Shown: positions 31,769 through 42,038 of the stretch, piece after piece
How positions within the stretch are numbered: position 1 is the stretch's first letter
Layout: each line of letters starts with the position of its first letter
NCBI GenBank assembly: GCA_002682825.1
Contig: NOKP01000033.1
Location: forward strand, 310,001-374,000
Source of the DNA: Neonectria sp. B-13
Lineage: Eukaryota; Ascomycota; Sordariomycetes; Hypocreales; Nectriaceae
Reading direction: 5' to 3'
DNA length: 64,000 nt
Made by a program: the position numbers and the translations under genes
The notes under the pieces: model-generated
What the model was told of the DNA's origin: nothing
Databases searched by the model: none
The model's input: the letters and a program-made list of their open reading frames with translations, nothing else

Positions 31769-33544
31769 TCAGTAAGAGCCTCCAGCATCCATTAAGAGTG
31801 TTATTATGTCGTCACACTCCCGATGGTTCCCTGGCACGCGAGAATCTCCCGCCATTCTGGCTGGAGAGTTCCCAGCCGAGTCCTCGGCTGCGGGGTCGGC
31901 TCCGTGCTTTAGGAGGGCTTTGACCACGCCCATCGCCCCATGCCGGGCGGCAACATGCAGCGGCGTGAGGCCAGATCGGATAGTCATGCCCCATAGCACA
32001 GCATCTTTGACATAATGTGCCTGGTCACAACCCCAGAGAAGGCCGGCTTTGAGACCGCGTCTTGTACGCCTAAGTGCTTGATTCTCGAATGCAAATGCAG
32101 CGCGAGCATTCACCAGGGCACCGCGCGAGATCATGTCATCGATGAATTGTGCTGCGTCAGCTTCACTGGTCTTGTATCCCTCTAGATGGAGGGCGAGGCA
32201 ATGCAGCGGTGTCCAGCCATGGGCCGTGGTCACGGCCGGATCCGCGCCAAGGTCCAGGAGAAGGCAAGCAGCGCGTATTGCTTCAGGTCACGTCTTAGTG
32301 GGCCATTCCGTGGCGATCGGGGCTAGGGCACTTATCAAGGGAGTCCAGCCTGTCGAGGTGGCTTCGTTGACACCAAAGTTGACGCTGACATGGTCGGACA
32401 AGAGATACTCAATGATATCGAGTCTAGCCCCGGCCGATGCAAAGTGCAACAATGTCTCTCCATCCTCGTTCTTGGATCTCAAGGCGGCATCCTTTTCCTC
32501 CTTGGTGGGAATAGTGGAGAGTTCGAGTTGTAGGATATCTAATGTGGACCCGGAGGCAGCAAAGTGGAGGGGAGTGCTACCAGATAGATCCCTCAAACGG
32601 ACGGAAGCATTGTGCTGGAGAAGTATCCTAATACCAGACTCGTAAGACGGATCTGCCACACGGGTGTATTCACTAGGTATTCGTGCTCCTAGGTAATGCA
32701 GAGCAGTTTGTCCTTGACCATTAGCTGTATTAGAATTGACGCCCTTTTCGAGAAACGCCTGCAAACAGCCGTGCAGTTTCGTATGACGAGCAGTCCCTAT
32801 CATGAGAGGCTCGTTGTGACTAGACCAGGCAGACCTAAAGCTAGCCGTGTTAGGGTCGGCTCCGGCATCCACTAGCAGCCCAACCAAATGTGATTGTCTG
32901 GCATACTGGGCATCTGTGCGATGAATGCGGCCCTCGAAGTTCGACCGGAAATCTGCCACCCTAGCTAAGGCAGAGTCAAGAGCTTGTTGTTCGAATAAGC
33001 ACTTTGAGAGAAGGAATTTAACGCTTTCGACCTCCCACTCTGCTGCTGCACGGACTAAAGCTTGGTGCTTGCCCTTGGAAGTCCAGCCATCCCACCAATC
33101 CAGCAGATCCGCAAGCGTCGAGAGTTGACCGTTTTCAGCTGCCTCAGCAAGGCAGCTCTGAAACTTGTCTGGGTCGTGGATGTTCTCACTGGGGTTGACG
33201 TGCTGCCAGAGCATTCGGAGGAGGCGTCGATTGCCCAGTCGAGCGGTTAACCCCAACGGCGTTGATGTTTTGTCGTCACGGACAAAGTCTGCCCGGATCA
33301 AAGGGTCGGCTCCAGCAGTTAAAAGAATGGTCACTGCCGCCGAGTTGTCGCAGTAAATGGCAATATGGAGCGGCGCACCCCATTCACCGTCGGTCTCATT
33401 TAGAGCGTCACGCGACTCGGGACAATTTTCAAGCAGTTCTTGTAGCTTGACGAGGTCGTTGTGGGCAATGGCGAAATGCAATGGGTCATGAGCATGTCGA
33501 TATGACTCGAGTACTTCTGACTGCATTAATGTGAGCTGAGACAT
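31769..33544 (-). pseudogene. Ankyrin-repeat protein, copy 2, with one in-frame TGA
   Basis: One continuous frame of 591 sense codons from the ATG at 33544 to the stop at 31769, broken only by a TGA at 32288-32290. The two open parts (418 and 172 codons) align in register with ankyrin copy 1: GWTPLISALAP before the TGA, then EAIRAACLLLDLGADP and GWTPLHCLALHLEG after it; copy 1 reads LSQAIRATHFLL at this spot. No GT-AG pair removes the TGA. The base after TGA is C, the leakiest context known for readthrough, but the longer readthrough signal (TGA-CTA) is absent. It could be a nonsense allele, readthrough or a sequencing error. The N-terminus, ankyrin repeats and LMDAGGSY end match copy 1. Convergent with orphan copy 2, 183 bp apart. 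Confidence 0.72.
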
Positions 33545-33774
33545 GCTTGTTTGCTTGTAAGAGGTGTGGTGTGTATGGTGGTGTGGTGTGTATGGTGTGG
33601 TGTGGTACCCCAGCCCTGGTTAGAACCAGGCGGTCACAATCGGCAGAATCATCCCAGTACCCATTATTCAAGTCCGGTTTCAAGAGATATAGATAGCTAT
33701 AGTTATTAACTACGCAATTCCTGATTTATCTTTCTAGCCTTAACTAATTTAGACATGAAACTTGGATTTGGTCG
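33545..33774. repeat. GTGT-rich microsatellite upstream of ankyrin copy 2
   Basis: Irregular GGTGTG/GTGTATG repeats at 33563-33606, immediately before the ankyrin start. The rest of this short gap is plain. Confidence 0.6.
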
Positions 33775-35331
33775 CTAATTCTTAGCCTCTCGGTGCTCAA
33801 TTGCTGCTTCCGATTCCTCCCCAGATTGAGGCTTGATATCCGATCCATGCTTAAGCGCTACTTCAATATCTGCTTGAAACTCGTATGTCTTCCACTTTCT
33901 AACAGGAATGTTCTCTGAAAAGAACCTGGAGATCTCCATGGTTGACTTGCCCGCTGTTTCACCCACACAAAACCATGTGTATACAAGCGTAAGACCGGTA
34001 GTTCCAGCGTAGATGAAGCCGAGCATGGGGCCCAAGCCAGCATCGTAATACAGATAAGGCGCAGTGAATGAGACGACCCAAGTAGTGAGATAGAAAATGA
34101 CAATGGAGGTTGACATGATCTTGTTTTGATTGACACCAACAGCCATCTCTCGAGCGATTGTGTACGCCAATGGGCCAAGACCGTAGTTGAAGGCGACAAT
34201 AACGACGAAAGAGAAGACGACAATGACATACTGAGAAGCCTTTGTAGGTGTTCCTTGTGTGCCAATACTGCCGATGACAATAAAGGCGACGACCATCATC
34301 GAGTTTGTGACGAGGAGGTTAGCTCGCCTCGAGACCTTGTTTCCAGTGATGACAGATGCGCCCACTGCAAAGATCTGAAGAATGTTCGTAATGAGCTGGA
34401 TCATGAAAGGCTCCGCGATACCGATTGACTGGGCGAAGATAACGCCATAAACGTAGAAGAATAGGATACCGCAAATTTGTTGGGAGAAGAGGGCACCACA
34501 GGAGAAGATAACCTTTCTGCGCTCAACCGGGTCCACCAGGAGCGATCTCCAAGAAGATTCCTCGGACTTCTTCTCTAATGTGGCCTTTGTCTCATCTAGG
34601 ACTCGCATGTCTTCCGCAGGATCATATGTCGATTGTCCGCGGTTAATTTTCTTCAAGGCCGTCTCGGCGTTTTCCCGTTTGCCTTTCAAAATGTACCAAA
34701 CAGGGCTCTCAGGGATAAACGGGAGGCCTGCAAACATCATGAGAGGTAGAACAATAAGACCTCCCATGGGGATCTTGTACGAGAGTGAGCTGTTGATGCC
34801 CTCAGTTCCTTGCGTGATACCCGCGGCGATGAGTTGAGACCAGGACTGGAGGAACTGGAACATCATGAGGACCGGTCCACGGATAGCGGTGGGCGCAATC
34901 TCTCCCATGTAGAGCAGGGATGTAACCGTAAATTGCCCCACACCGACGCCCATCATAATTCTTCCAACCGTGATGACAGCTTCGTGATGGTTATCTGAAA
35001 CTTGGATGATACCGCCAACCAGGATGCAGATAGATGCCAGCCAGAAGACGGCTTTGCGGCCCCAGCGCTCGTTGACGGGAGAGGCAAGCATCGCGCCAAG
35101 GAGATCTCCAATGTAGATTGACGATGCAGTCACTGACTGAAATGAGGTTGACAGTGCTTTTTTTCCGTCGACGTAGTGGTTGCCATAGTTGTCCTTAAAC
35201 TCTTGCATGGCCAGAACACCATTGTAATAGGTGTTGTCGTACCCATAGCAAAGGGCGCCGATAGCAGAGATGGCACAGTAGAGGATTGCCCACTTGTGGG
35301 ATTTCCAGTTGAATTTGAAGTCGTCCGACAT
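33775..35331 (-). CDS. MFS sugar porter (maltose/alpha-glucoside permease type)
   Basis: Intronless, 518 aa. Sugar-porter landmarks: ALCYGYDNTYYNGVLAM after TM1, NERWGRKAVFW between TM2 and TM3, GRIMMGVGVGQFT in TM4, FIPESPVWYILKGKRENA after TM6, QQICGILFFYVYG in TM7 and VGETAGKSTMEISRFF after TM12 (in place of the commoner PETKG). The second loop reads GNKVSRRANLL instead of the usual D-x-x-GRR, a mild deviation. Plasma membrane. The resemblance is to fungal alpha-glucoside permeases; the substrate is unproven. It lies at the left edge of a second sugar-type group with two Gfo/Idh/MocA genes and a regulator. Confidence 0.92.
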   Translation of the reverse strand: MSDDFKFNWKSHKWAILYCAISAIGALCYGYDNTYYNGVLAMQEFKDNYGNHYVDGKKALSTSFQSVTASSIYIGDLLGAMLASPVNERWGRKAVFWLASICILVGGIIQVSDNHHEAVITVGRIMMGVGVGQFTVTSLLYMGEIAPTAIRGPVLMMFQFLQSWSQLIAAGITQGTEGINSSLSYKIPMGGLIVLPLMMFAGLPFIPESPVWYILKGKRENAETALKKINRGQSTYDPAEDMRVLDETKATLEKKSEESSWRSLLVDPVERRKVIFSCGALFSQQICGILFFYVYGVIFAQSIGIAEPFMIQLITNILQIFAVGASVITGNKVSRRANLLVTNSMMVVAFIVIGSIGTQGTPTKASQYVIVVFSFVVIVAFNYGLGPLAYTIAREMAVGVNQNKIMSTSIVIFYLTTWVVSFTAPYLYYDAGLGPMLGFIYAGTTGLTLVYTWFCVGETAGKSTMEISRFFSENIPVRKWKTYEFQADIEVALKHGSDIKPQSGEESEAAIEHREAKN

Positions 35332-36052
35332 GGTGAGTTGCGAAGTGAGGTGGTGTGATGGATAGAAAGGGGGCGGTTGGCGATGAGAAAACGACCCAGG
35401 GGTTGATATTTGAAGATGCAGGACATCTGAATTAGAAGTCTGGGGAAGGAATCCCGGGGTAGTTATTAAAAAAGAAACAAGTCTAGGTATTCGTTCAGGA
35501 GGCGCATAGTCAGGATTACTTGCTAACCGTCGCAGGGTTACGAGTCAGCGAGGCAAGATCGCGGGGACTTCCCTTTTAGGATAATCCTCCAACTCCGCCC
35601 CCGCATCCCCGCCTCTCCATATCCCCGGAGCAGCTAACGCTCTCCTGAAAACCGTACCCCAGCAAGGCTTCGCGGGGCTGTAATCGTGTGCGTATAGGAA
35701 TGCTTATATTCACAAGATCCATACGCCACGGCTTATGAGTTGCCGGGTCCAGAACAATCATTCTTTGGAGCCAACCATTGCGAGCAGACTCGAGTAAATT
35801 AAGTAAGCCACTTGATTGGAAATCACGTCCAGTGAGTCCGTGACAAATGGCGTATAATTACGAATTACTACAACGGGTCCTTGATTTATCTAAGCGTATG
35901 CGATTATTTCACTGTAATCAAAGTAAAATGAACGTTGTGAAGAAGTCTTCGTACGGTATATTCAAGCTAGTTATGTCCATCTTCTCCTATTCAAGGGCTA
36001 GACAACTTGCTGATGATTGCAATCCATCGGAGCTCCATCCTTTTCGCCGCTT
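35332..36052. other. Intergenic, no gene seen
   Basis: Promoter of the sugar porter and 3' end of the next minus gene. The right half (35800-36050) is AT-leaning. No CGG-N5-CGG site was found here, unlike the first sugar group. Confidence 0.35.
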
Positions 36053-37326
36053 CTAAGCATAAGCTCGATCTAGGTAGTATGTCAGCGATTTCACAACATT
36101 CTGGTCATTTGAGGTGGCCAAACTAACTAGCTCTAGATCCGCCAAAGCAGCTTCGGGCTCCTGCTCCTTCAAAACTTTCCCAGCAGCTAGTGCCTCTCCC
36201 CAAGCACGAACCTCGGGAGGGACCCCTGTTCTTTCATTCGGGACTGTCTTCTTCGTTACTTGCCCGTCGCGGCAGATGGTTACCTCTGAATCTTCAACAG
36301 TGATCCAGCCGCTCTCACAGGAGACTGTCCACGAATCCTCGCGGAGACTAGTTCCGACAGACAGTTGGAAAGTGCCTATGATGTCTGATTTAGTCTTCAG
36401 AACCGCGTTGATTGTATCCGCCGGTGGGAGATAGTCTCGGAGTTGGTTAGTGAAAGCTGACAGGCGAACGATGTGGTTTCCTGGCTGCGACTCAAGAAGC
36501 TGTCGAAGGCCAGCCATGTAGTGAACACCACCATCAAGAAGATAGCCTCCCTGATGGGTAGGGCTTTTTCTCCATTCAGTCTCTGCAAATAAGTGCGCAA
36601 CATTAGATACATTTCTTCCAGTTTCAAAGGGTTGTGCTGCAAACTTACGGTAGAACTTTCCAGTCTGCTCAACAAGGGCATGCTGCCGGCCTTGAAAACC
36701 GAGAATTCGACCCATCGACTTGATTTCTTCGCGCGCGAACTCGTAGCTCTTCAAGAAGCGCCAATTCTCTGCAATGCACCAGGATGGGCCTTGAATCTCC
36801 GAATGATACCACTTGATCATGTCTTCCGCATCCTGAATGTTCTCACAAACAGGCTTCTCAGAGAGCACGTGCTTGCCCGCAAGTAAAGCAGATCGGATAT
36901 ACGTTACTTGGTTTTTAATAGGCAGACTGATTGCGGCTTTCAATCAACGGAGGGCTCCAGATGAACTGTTGAGGTCACTCACGACATAATAATCGCATCA
37001 ATGTCCGACCGCTTCAATAGCTCATCATAGCCCTTGCTACTATCCTCGGAATACAACTCCACCACGTCGGGCACCGTATCAGCGATCGCCTTGGCCGATT
37101 TCAACGTTCGTGAGAAGACCGCAACCAAGACTAGATCCTTGGCAGATTGCACGGCCGGCTGGTTTATTCAAGGTCAGTGCAATCTCAGGGGCTCGCGAAA
37201 GGGACGTTCCCATGTACCAGATGTTCCTCCCTGGCCCAAATACCTATCACACATTGTTAGGCTAAAATATCGCCTCGTAGGGAACGCATACATACCGCCT
37301 CCAACCAATGCGACCTTGATCGACAT
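36053..37326 (-). CDS. Gfo/Idh/MocA family oxidoreductase (YMR315W-like branch)
   Basis: Five exons, 37326..37296, 37243..37218, 37158..36983, 36926..36649 and 36582..36053; introns 52, 59, 56 and 66 nt; 346 aa. The two tiny 5' exons restore MSIKVALVGGG-IWAREEHL-PAVQSAKDL, the Rossmann nucleotide loop. The intron 3 acceptor at TCAG gives IIMSLPIKNQ; intron 4 is in frame if retained but its removal gives FYQTEWRKSP, as expected. Catalytic-lysine motif HVLSEKPVCEN and substrate-domain motif GGYLLDGGVHYMAGLRQLL are present. It belongs to a different branch from the genes at 16937 and 37799. Probably cytosolic sugar or polyol oxidoreductase; substrate unknown. Divergent from the 37799 gene. Confidence 0.88.
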
Positions 37327-37798
37327 GTTGACAATGATATGAATAGGTTCTCAGTACGAAACGAAGAGTAAACTAGATCAGTTGCCTGATTTCGAAGCGT
37401 ATATTGGAGGGGAAAGGATAATGTGGAATGACTCTGGACGACACGGACATTTGCCTCATGTATAGACTACCAGGCATCCCAGTTGCCTCTGTCTTAGCGT
37501 CCACCAGCCCCGCTTGAATTGGATGGCTTTCCTTTAGCTTGTGGTTAGTTTCGGGGTAACCGCTTGTTCAGACTCCGGGCTGCCCTAATCCGGAATTCCC
37601 GACCTGGGGTATAAGTTAACTAGGGAGCCGGGAGTTTTCCGCATTCAGTAATTGAGGGGTCATGGCGGGGTGACTGTGGGGAGGGATCTGCTTCTGTTGC
37701 GTTGCTGCGCATGGATAATAAATTGGTGCAGCTCGCGCTGCATTTATTCGACGGAACAGCCATTATCATAGCTCCCTTATTACCAATACTCTTTCGAA
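37327..37798. promoter_or_regulatory. Divergent promoter between two oxidoreductase genes
   Basis: 472 bp with CCGGAATTCCCG near 37590 and isolated CGG words, but no direct CGG-N5-CGG site. Nothing else recognised. Confidence 0.4.
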
Positions 37799-38977
37799 AT
37801 GGATCAAAAAATTCTTCACGTCGGCATCATCGGAGGTGGGGATGTGGCACAGATTGTTCACATCCCAACACTTGTCTTTCTCTCTAGACTCTTCAAGATT
37901 ACTACGATCTGTGATGTCTCTAAGAAGACCGCGGATCACTGCGCCGCAAAATTTGGCATTCCGCGGGCGACGACCGATGTCGCCGATATCTTCAATGACG
38001 CCTCTATTGATGTGGTTTTCGTCATTACATCTGACGAGTTCCACGCTCCATACACTATCGCAGCCCTCCAAGCCGGCAAGCATGTTCTAGTCGAGAAGCC
38101 CATCACTTTGAGCCTTCAGACGGCACAGACCATCATCGAGGCCGAGCGTGCGGCACCCAACGGCGCTCGTGTGTTCGTTGGGTACATGCGACGATACGCC
38201 CCTAGTCTGCAGGCCTTCAAGCGCGAGGTTGCGACGATTGAAACTATCAAGTACGCGCGAGTTCGCGACATCATCGGCCCCAATGCCTACTTCATTGAAC
38301 AATCGGGCGCGGATCCTCAAAAGTTCTTCGATGACGTGCCTGCTGAGGCCGGCCAAGATCGCAAGGTTCGACTACAGGCCCTGCTCGAGGAGGCATGGGG
38401 CACACCTTTCGCCGACCTCAGCGCAGCCCAAATGGATTACTGTACCCTGTTAGCCAACCTCGGGAGTCATGGCCTGAGTCTCATGCGAGAGGTTCTAGGT
38501 GGCCTGCCCGAAGAAGTTCTTGCTTCAACCGATAATGCCCGGTGGTATACCACCATGTTCGACTACCGCAACCGTACAGCTCCCCACGACCGATACACTG
38601 CCGTCTATGAGACTGGTATTGACAGCGTCCCCCGCTTCGATTCGGAAGTCGCTATTTTCGGAGAGAACAAATCCGTAACAATCTGCTACGAGACACCGTT
38701 TGTCAAGGGCCTTGGTATCACCGTTGAGATTGACGAGTTGAACGAGCATGGCGAAAAGTGTCATCGCTCCTTGCAAACATCGTATGAGGATGCGTACACT
38801 GCTGAATTGAAGGACCTATATGCGTGCATCGCGGAGGGCAAAAAAATCAAAACAACGGCGATGGATGCTGTTGAGGATCTGAAGTTGTTCAAGATGATGA
38901 TGGACAAGTACCCTGTCCATAAGACGAAGCAAGGTGGCGAACAGGAGGTTGGCGGATTCCTCCCATCTGGACCTTGA
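37799..38977 (+). CDS. Gfo/Idh/MocA family oxidoreductase, paralogue of the 16937 gene
   Basis: Intronless, 392 aa. Nucleotide loop VGIIGGGDVAQIVHIPTL, then VVFVITSDEFHAPYTIAAL, the catalytic-lysine motif HVLVEKPITLS and substrate-domain LLANLGSHGLSLMREVLGG. It shares long blocks with the 16937 protein (YMRRYAP, YARVRDIIGPN, YETGIDSVPRFD, LQTSYEDAYTAELKDL), but has none of its two introns, including the one at exactly RVR-DIIGPN. The extra residues are at the C-terminus (KTKQGGEQEVGG). Sugar or polyol oxidation is likely. It stands between a divergent oxidoreductase and a fungal regulator on the same strand. Confidence 0.92.
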   Translation: MDQKILHVGIIGGGDVAQIVHIPTLVFLSRLFKITTICDVSKKTADHCAAKFGIPRATTDVADIFNDASIDVVFVITSDEFHAPYTIAALQAGKHVLVEKPITLSLQTAQTIIEAERAAPNGARVFVGYMRRYAPSLQAFKREVATIETIKYARVRDIIGPNAYFIEQSGADPQKFFDDVPAEAGQDRKVRLQALLEEAWGTPFADLSAAQMDYCTLLANLGSHGLSLMREVLGGLPEEVLASTDNARWYTTMFDYRNRTAPHDRYTAVYETGIDSVPRFDSEVAIFGENKSVTICYETPFVKGLGITVEIDELNEHGEKCHRSLQTSYEDAYTAELKDLYACIAEGKKIKTTAMDAVEDLKLFKMMMDKYPVHKTKQGGEQEVGGFLPSGP

Positions 38978-39374
38978 AGAGTTATGAGCCGTGACAGCCA
39001 GCGATGAAGATGCTAAAACAATAATATATGTTGAGAGGTCTAAAATGTGTATTGTGATGATAGATGACTAGCTAGCTAAAGGCGAGGGAACCGGGGCATG
39101 TACGGGTGCCGACTGCCTGAGCAAAAGAGAACTACTCCAATGTTGGTTAGGTTGATGTTTTAACACGTGAGTCTGGCCACGTGACTACGCTAGACTTCCT
39201 TGGCACGTCATTAAATGCCAAAGCCCCTCCTGCAGTCAGTCAATGCCATCACGAAGTAGCCGACTCCCGTCAATACTTATCCATCTCTCTTTTACTTAAG
39301 ACGATCTCAAGCCAGCATCAGCATGTTGGCGTATGTCTGTCATCTTCTAGATATCAGCCGAAGACGTCTTGACA
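38978..39374. other. Intergenic, promoter of the regulator at 39375
   Basis: 397 bp, no gene seen. It holds a CACGTG-containing stretch near 39165-39183 (CACGTGAGTC, CACGTGACTA), an E-box-like word occurring twice. Confidence 0.4.
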
Positions 39375-41543
39375 ATGTTCAAATTCGTATCCGATAACGT
39401 TGGCGGCCTCGGAGCGAAGCGCAAACTCGCACAGAAATCCTGCACGTCCTGCCAAAAGCGCCATGTAGGTTCCTTATAGCTGTGAAGAGACGGTCCTATC
39501 TTACTTACAGATCTGATAGAAACGCTGCGCTCACGTAGAGCGCTCTGGCACTCTTCAACCTCAGATCGTGTCGCCTGCTTCTCCACCCCATGCGCACACT
39601 GACAAATCACATGGCCGCCCTGATGAAGCAGGACACGCGCCAACCCCAAGACCAGATACGTCTACGCCGTCACAGCTAGGCACTTCGGAAGTAGAGCAGC
39701 TGCCCCAGCCCCCTGGCCTCTCGGAAGACGCGTATTTACACTTCATCGGTGATCTTAGCCCCGAGGCTTCTTTCCTTTCCAACGGCGGTCGGGAAGACGG
39801 CAACCAGAGGGGCTCAAGGCACGCAGACGTCGGTGTATGGCTTGGGCAGAGACCTGAAACCCACGAGCGCGCTGAAATAGAAGGCCCACATGCTGTGGGA
39901 AAGTCGCCTGGTGCCTCGGCTATCCAGCGCTTCGGCCTCGCTGGCATCCAGGCCCTATCGCCCTATTTGCGGAAAGAATGCATGTCGGTTTTGCCTCCCG
40001 AGTATGAATTTGGCTTTATTTCCGACCTGTATTTCACCAAGATCGACCCCATCTTCCCAATCCTTCATGGCGAGGTGTTGGAAAAACATAACACCATGGA
40101 AGCTGTAGCTCTAAAGCAATGCATGTGCATCATTGCGGCTCTGGACCCCAAGCTAAAGAGATATTTGCGGCTACCCCACACCGAATGCCTTCTCTCGCAA
40201 ATTGACTTTCGCGCATGCATTGCTGCTGCTGTCAAACAGTCGCTTGACCTGGGGTTCATCCAGGACAAGATGGTTGTGCTCCAGGTCTGTGCCTTGATGG
40301 CGTTTTATGTCGAAAAACCAAAGTATAGCGATGTTTCTACATACTATTCAGCTCAGGCTGTTCATCACGCACAGACTTTAGGCCTTCATCTTGGCTGGCC
40401 CGAGGACAGCGCAAAGTGTGAGAAGTCTAGCCGCATCTTCTGGTGTATATGGGTTCTGGATCGACTCAATGCCGCCACGAATGGCCGTCCTGTTCTTATT
40501 CACAGTCAAGACATGGACAGAGGAACTATGGAATCGGTACCCACGCAAGCTCCTCCCTTTAGACTGCTCATTCGGATAACCCAGTTCCTGGACGGCGTCA
40601 TCTCAAAATATCGTCCGCATGCCGCGACGGAACTGCAAGCACCGAATAATGAGGAGACATTTGAAGATCTTGTGGAAGAGACTGAGTCCATGAATATTGG
40701 GAACGCACTACTTGGTACGTTTCTCTGACCCATCGACCCACCCTACACAAGGCGACATGGTGAGCTGACAAAACCCAAATAGCATCGCTGGAAATGTTCC
40801 ACCTTGCTATTGTCATTTTGCGGGATCGACCGAAGGCGCGCGAAGGAAATTATCAGCGAACCCCGAGCTCAGCCATCCAATTGTCTAGCGCAGCAAGCAT
40901 CATCTCTATCGCATCCGAAGATCTCAAGTCCTCCATCACTCTCTGGCCTGTCGTCCCATACGTTGTCTCGTTGGCCACCTCAGTTGCATACAAGAGCCTC
41001 CGAAACAGCAACATACCATACAAACGAAAGCAAGCATACGCCTTATTCCACAGCAGTTGCGACATTTTGGACGAACTCAGCAAAGCGTTCATGTCTGCAC
41101 GTGCCATGGCACAGTTGGCCATCGAAACAATGCAGGAAGTAGAACGGGTCGCTGCTGGCAGGAGGACAAGCATCATGAACGACAAAGAAACAGGTGGCCA
41201 GGTCGGAGATACTCGTCCCACAGATGAAATCAATGAGCCAGACGGTGGCGGGACTGGCGATTCAGCAGCACTGGTAGGGCAGCAGCACGAGGCCCAAAGT
41301 TCGAGACAAATCCATGACTCCTCAACCCTTGACAGTGCATTCTTTTCGCAAGATGTCGGTATTCTGGACGATCTTGCGGGTGATATGGGGATATTCAACG
41401 ACTTTGATCCGAGTTTCGATCTCAGCCGAATTGATGCAGTCTTCACGGCCACCCTGGACCCAACTGTCCCGCTGCCTTGGGAGGACTGGATGGATAACCA
41501 CCAACTGCCAGGACCTATATTTCCGGAATACCAAGGAATCTGA
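39375..41543 (+). CDS. Fungal transcription factor with incomplete Zn2Cys6 cluster
   Basis: Exons 39375-39464, 39520-40714 and 40783-41543, with introns of 55 and 68 nt; 681 aa. Exon 1 ends in KSCTSCQKRH, and splicing to KRCAHVE at 39520 gives Cys-x2-Cys-x6-Cys, the first half of a Zn2Cys6 cluster. The second Cys-x2-Cys-x6-Cys is not found in any frame downstream; instead the protein enters a Pro/Ser-rich linker. The fungal_trans region is clear: LYFTKIDPIFPILHGEVLEK, MAFYVEKPKYSDVSTYYSAQ, LGLHLGWP, FWCIWVLDRLNAATNGRP. The acidic C-terminus resembles an activation region. Perhaps a missing small exon explains the half cluster, or DNA binding is lost. It follows the sugar oxidoreductases and may regulate them. 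Confidence 0.8.
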
Positions 41544-42038
41544 CTCAGGGACCTGAGCACGGAAATTAGCCAAACGATCGCCAGGGCTGGCACCTGGACA
41601 GACGACCCTTAAGGAAATGTGCGATTCACCTCGGCCCTTCCTCGTACTTAATTCCCCAGTTTCAGAGTGGCTTCGGTCTGGAATTTTAACTGGGCTCAAC
41701 CTCAAGCCGAGCGGCATGATCAGTCTAGTTTCTCAATGGCCCTTGCTTTTCTGCGACCAAGTGAAACAGGACGGGTTGACACATGAGTGGCGAACCAGCC
41801 GTACGTCAAGTAACCGCGGAGGTAGCGGGACTGCCATTTTGGGAAATCCCCGCCTGTGGGTTTTCCTCCGCAAGCAGCAAATCCGAAAATTGTCTTGGGC
41901 ACCGTGACCACTTCGCACGAGTCAAGGGTGCGGGGAACGGTCGATAAGAGCCGCCATCTGGCTCTTAAGATGACTGTTTCGATTAGCACTCATTTCGACC
42001 TTGGTGTAGCCAGAATTGTCACCTATCAATAGCCCATC
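41544..42038. other. Intergenic, no gene seen
   Basis: 3' region of the regulator and promoter of the DUF1479 gene. Nothing recognisable. Confidence 0.35.
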
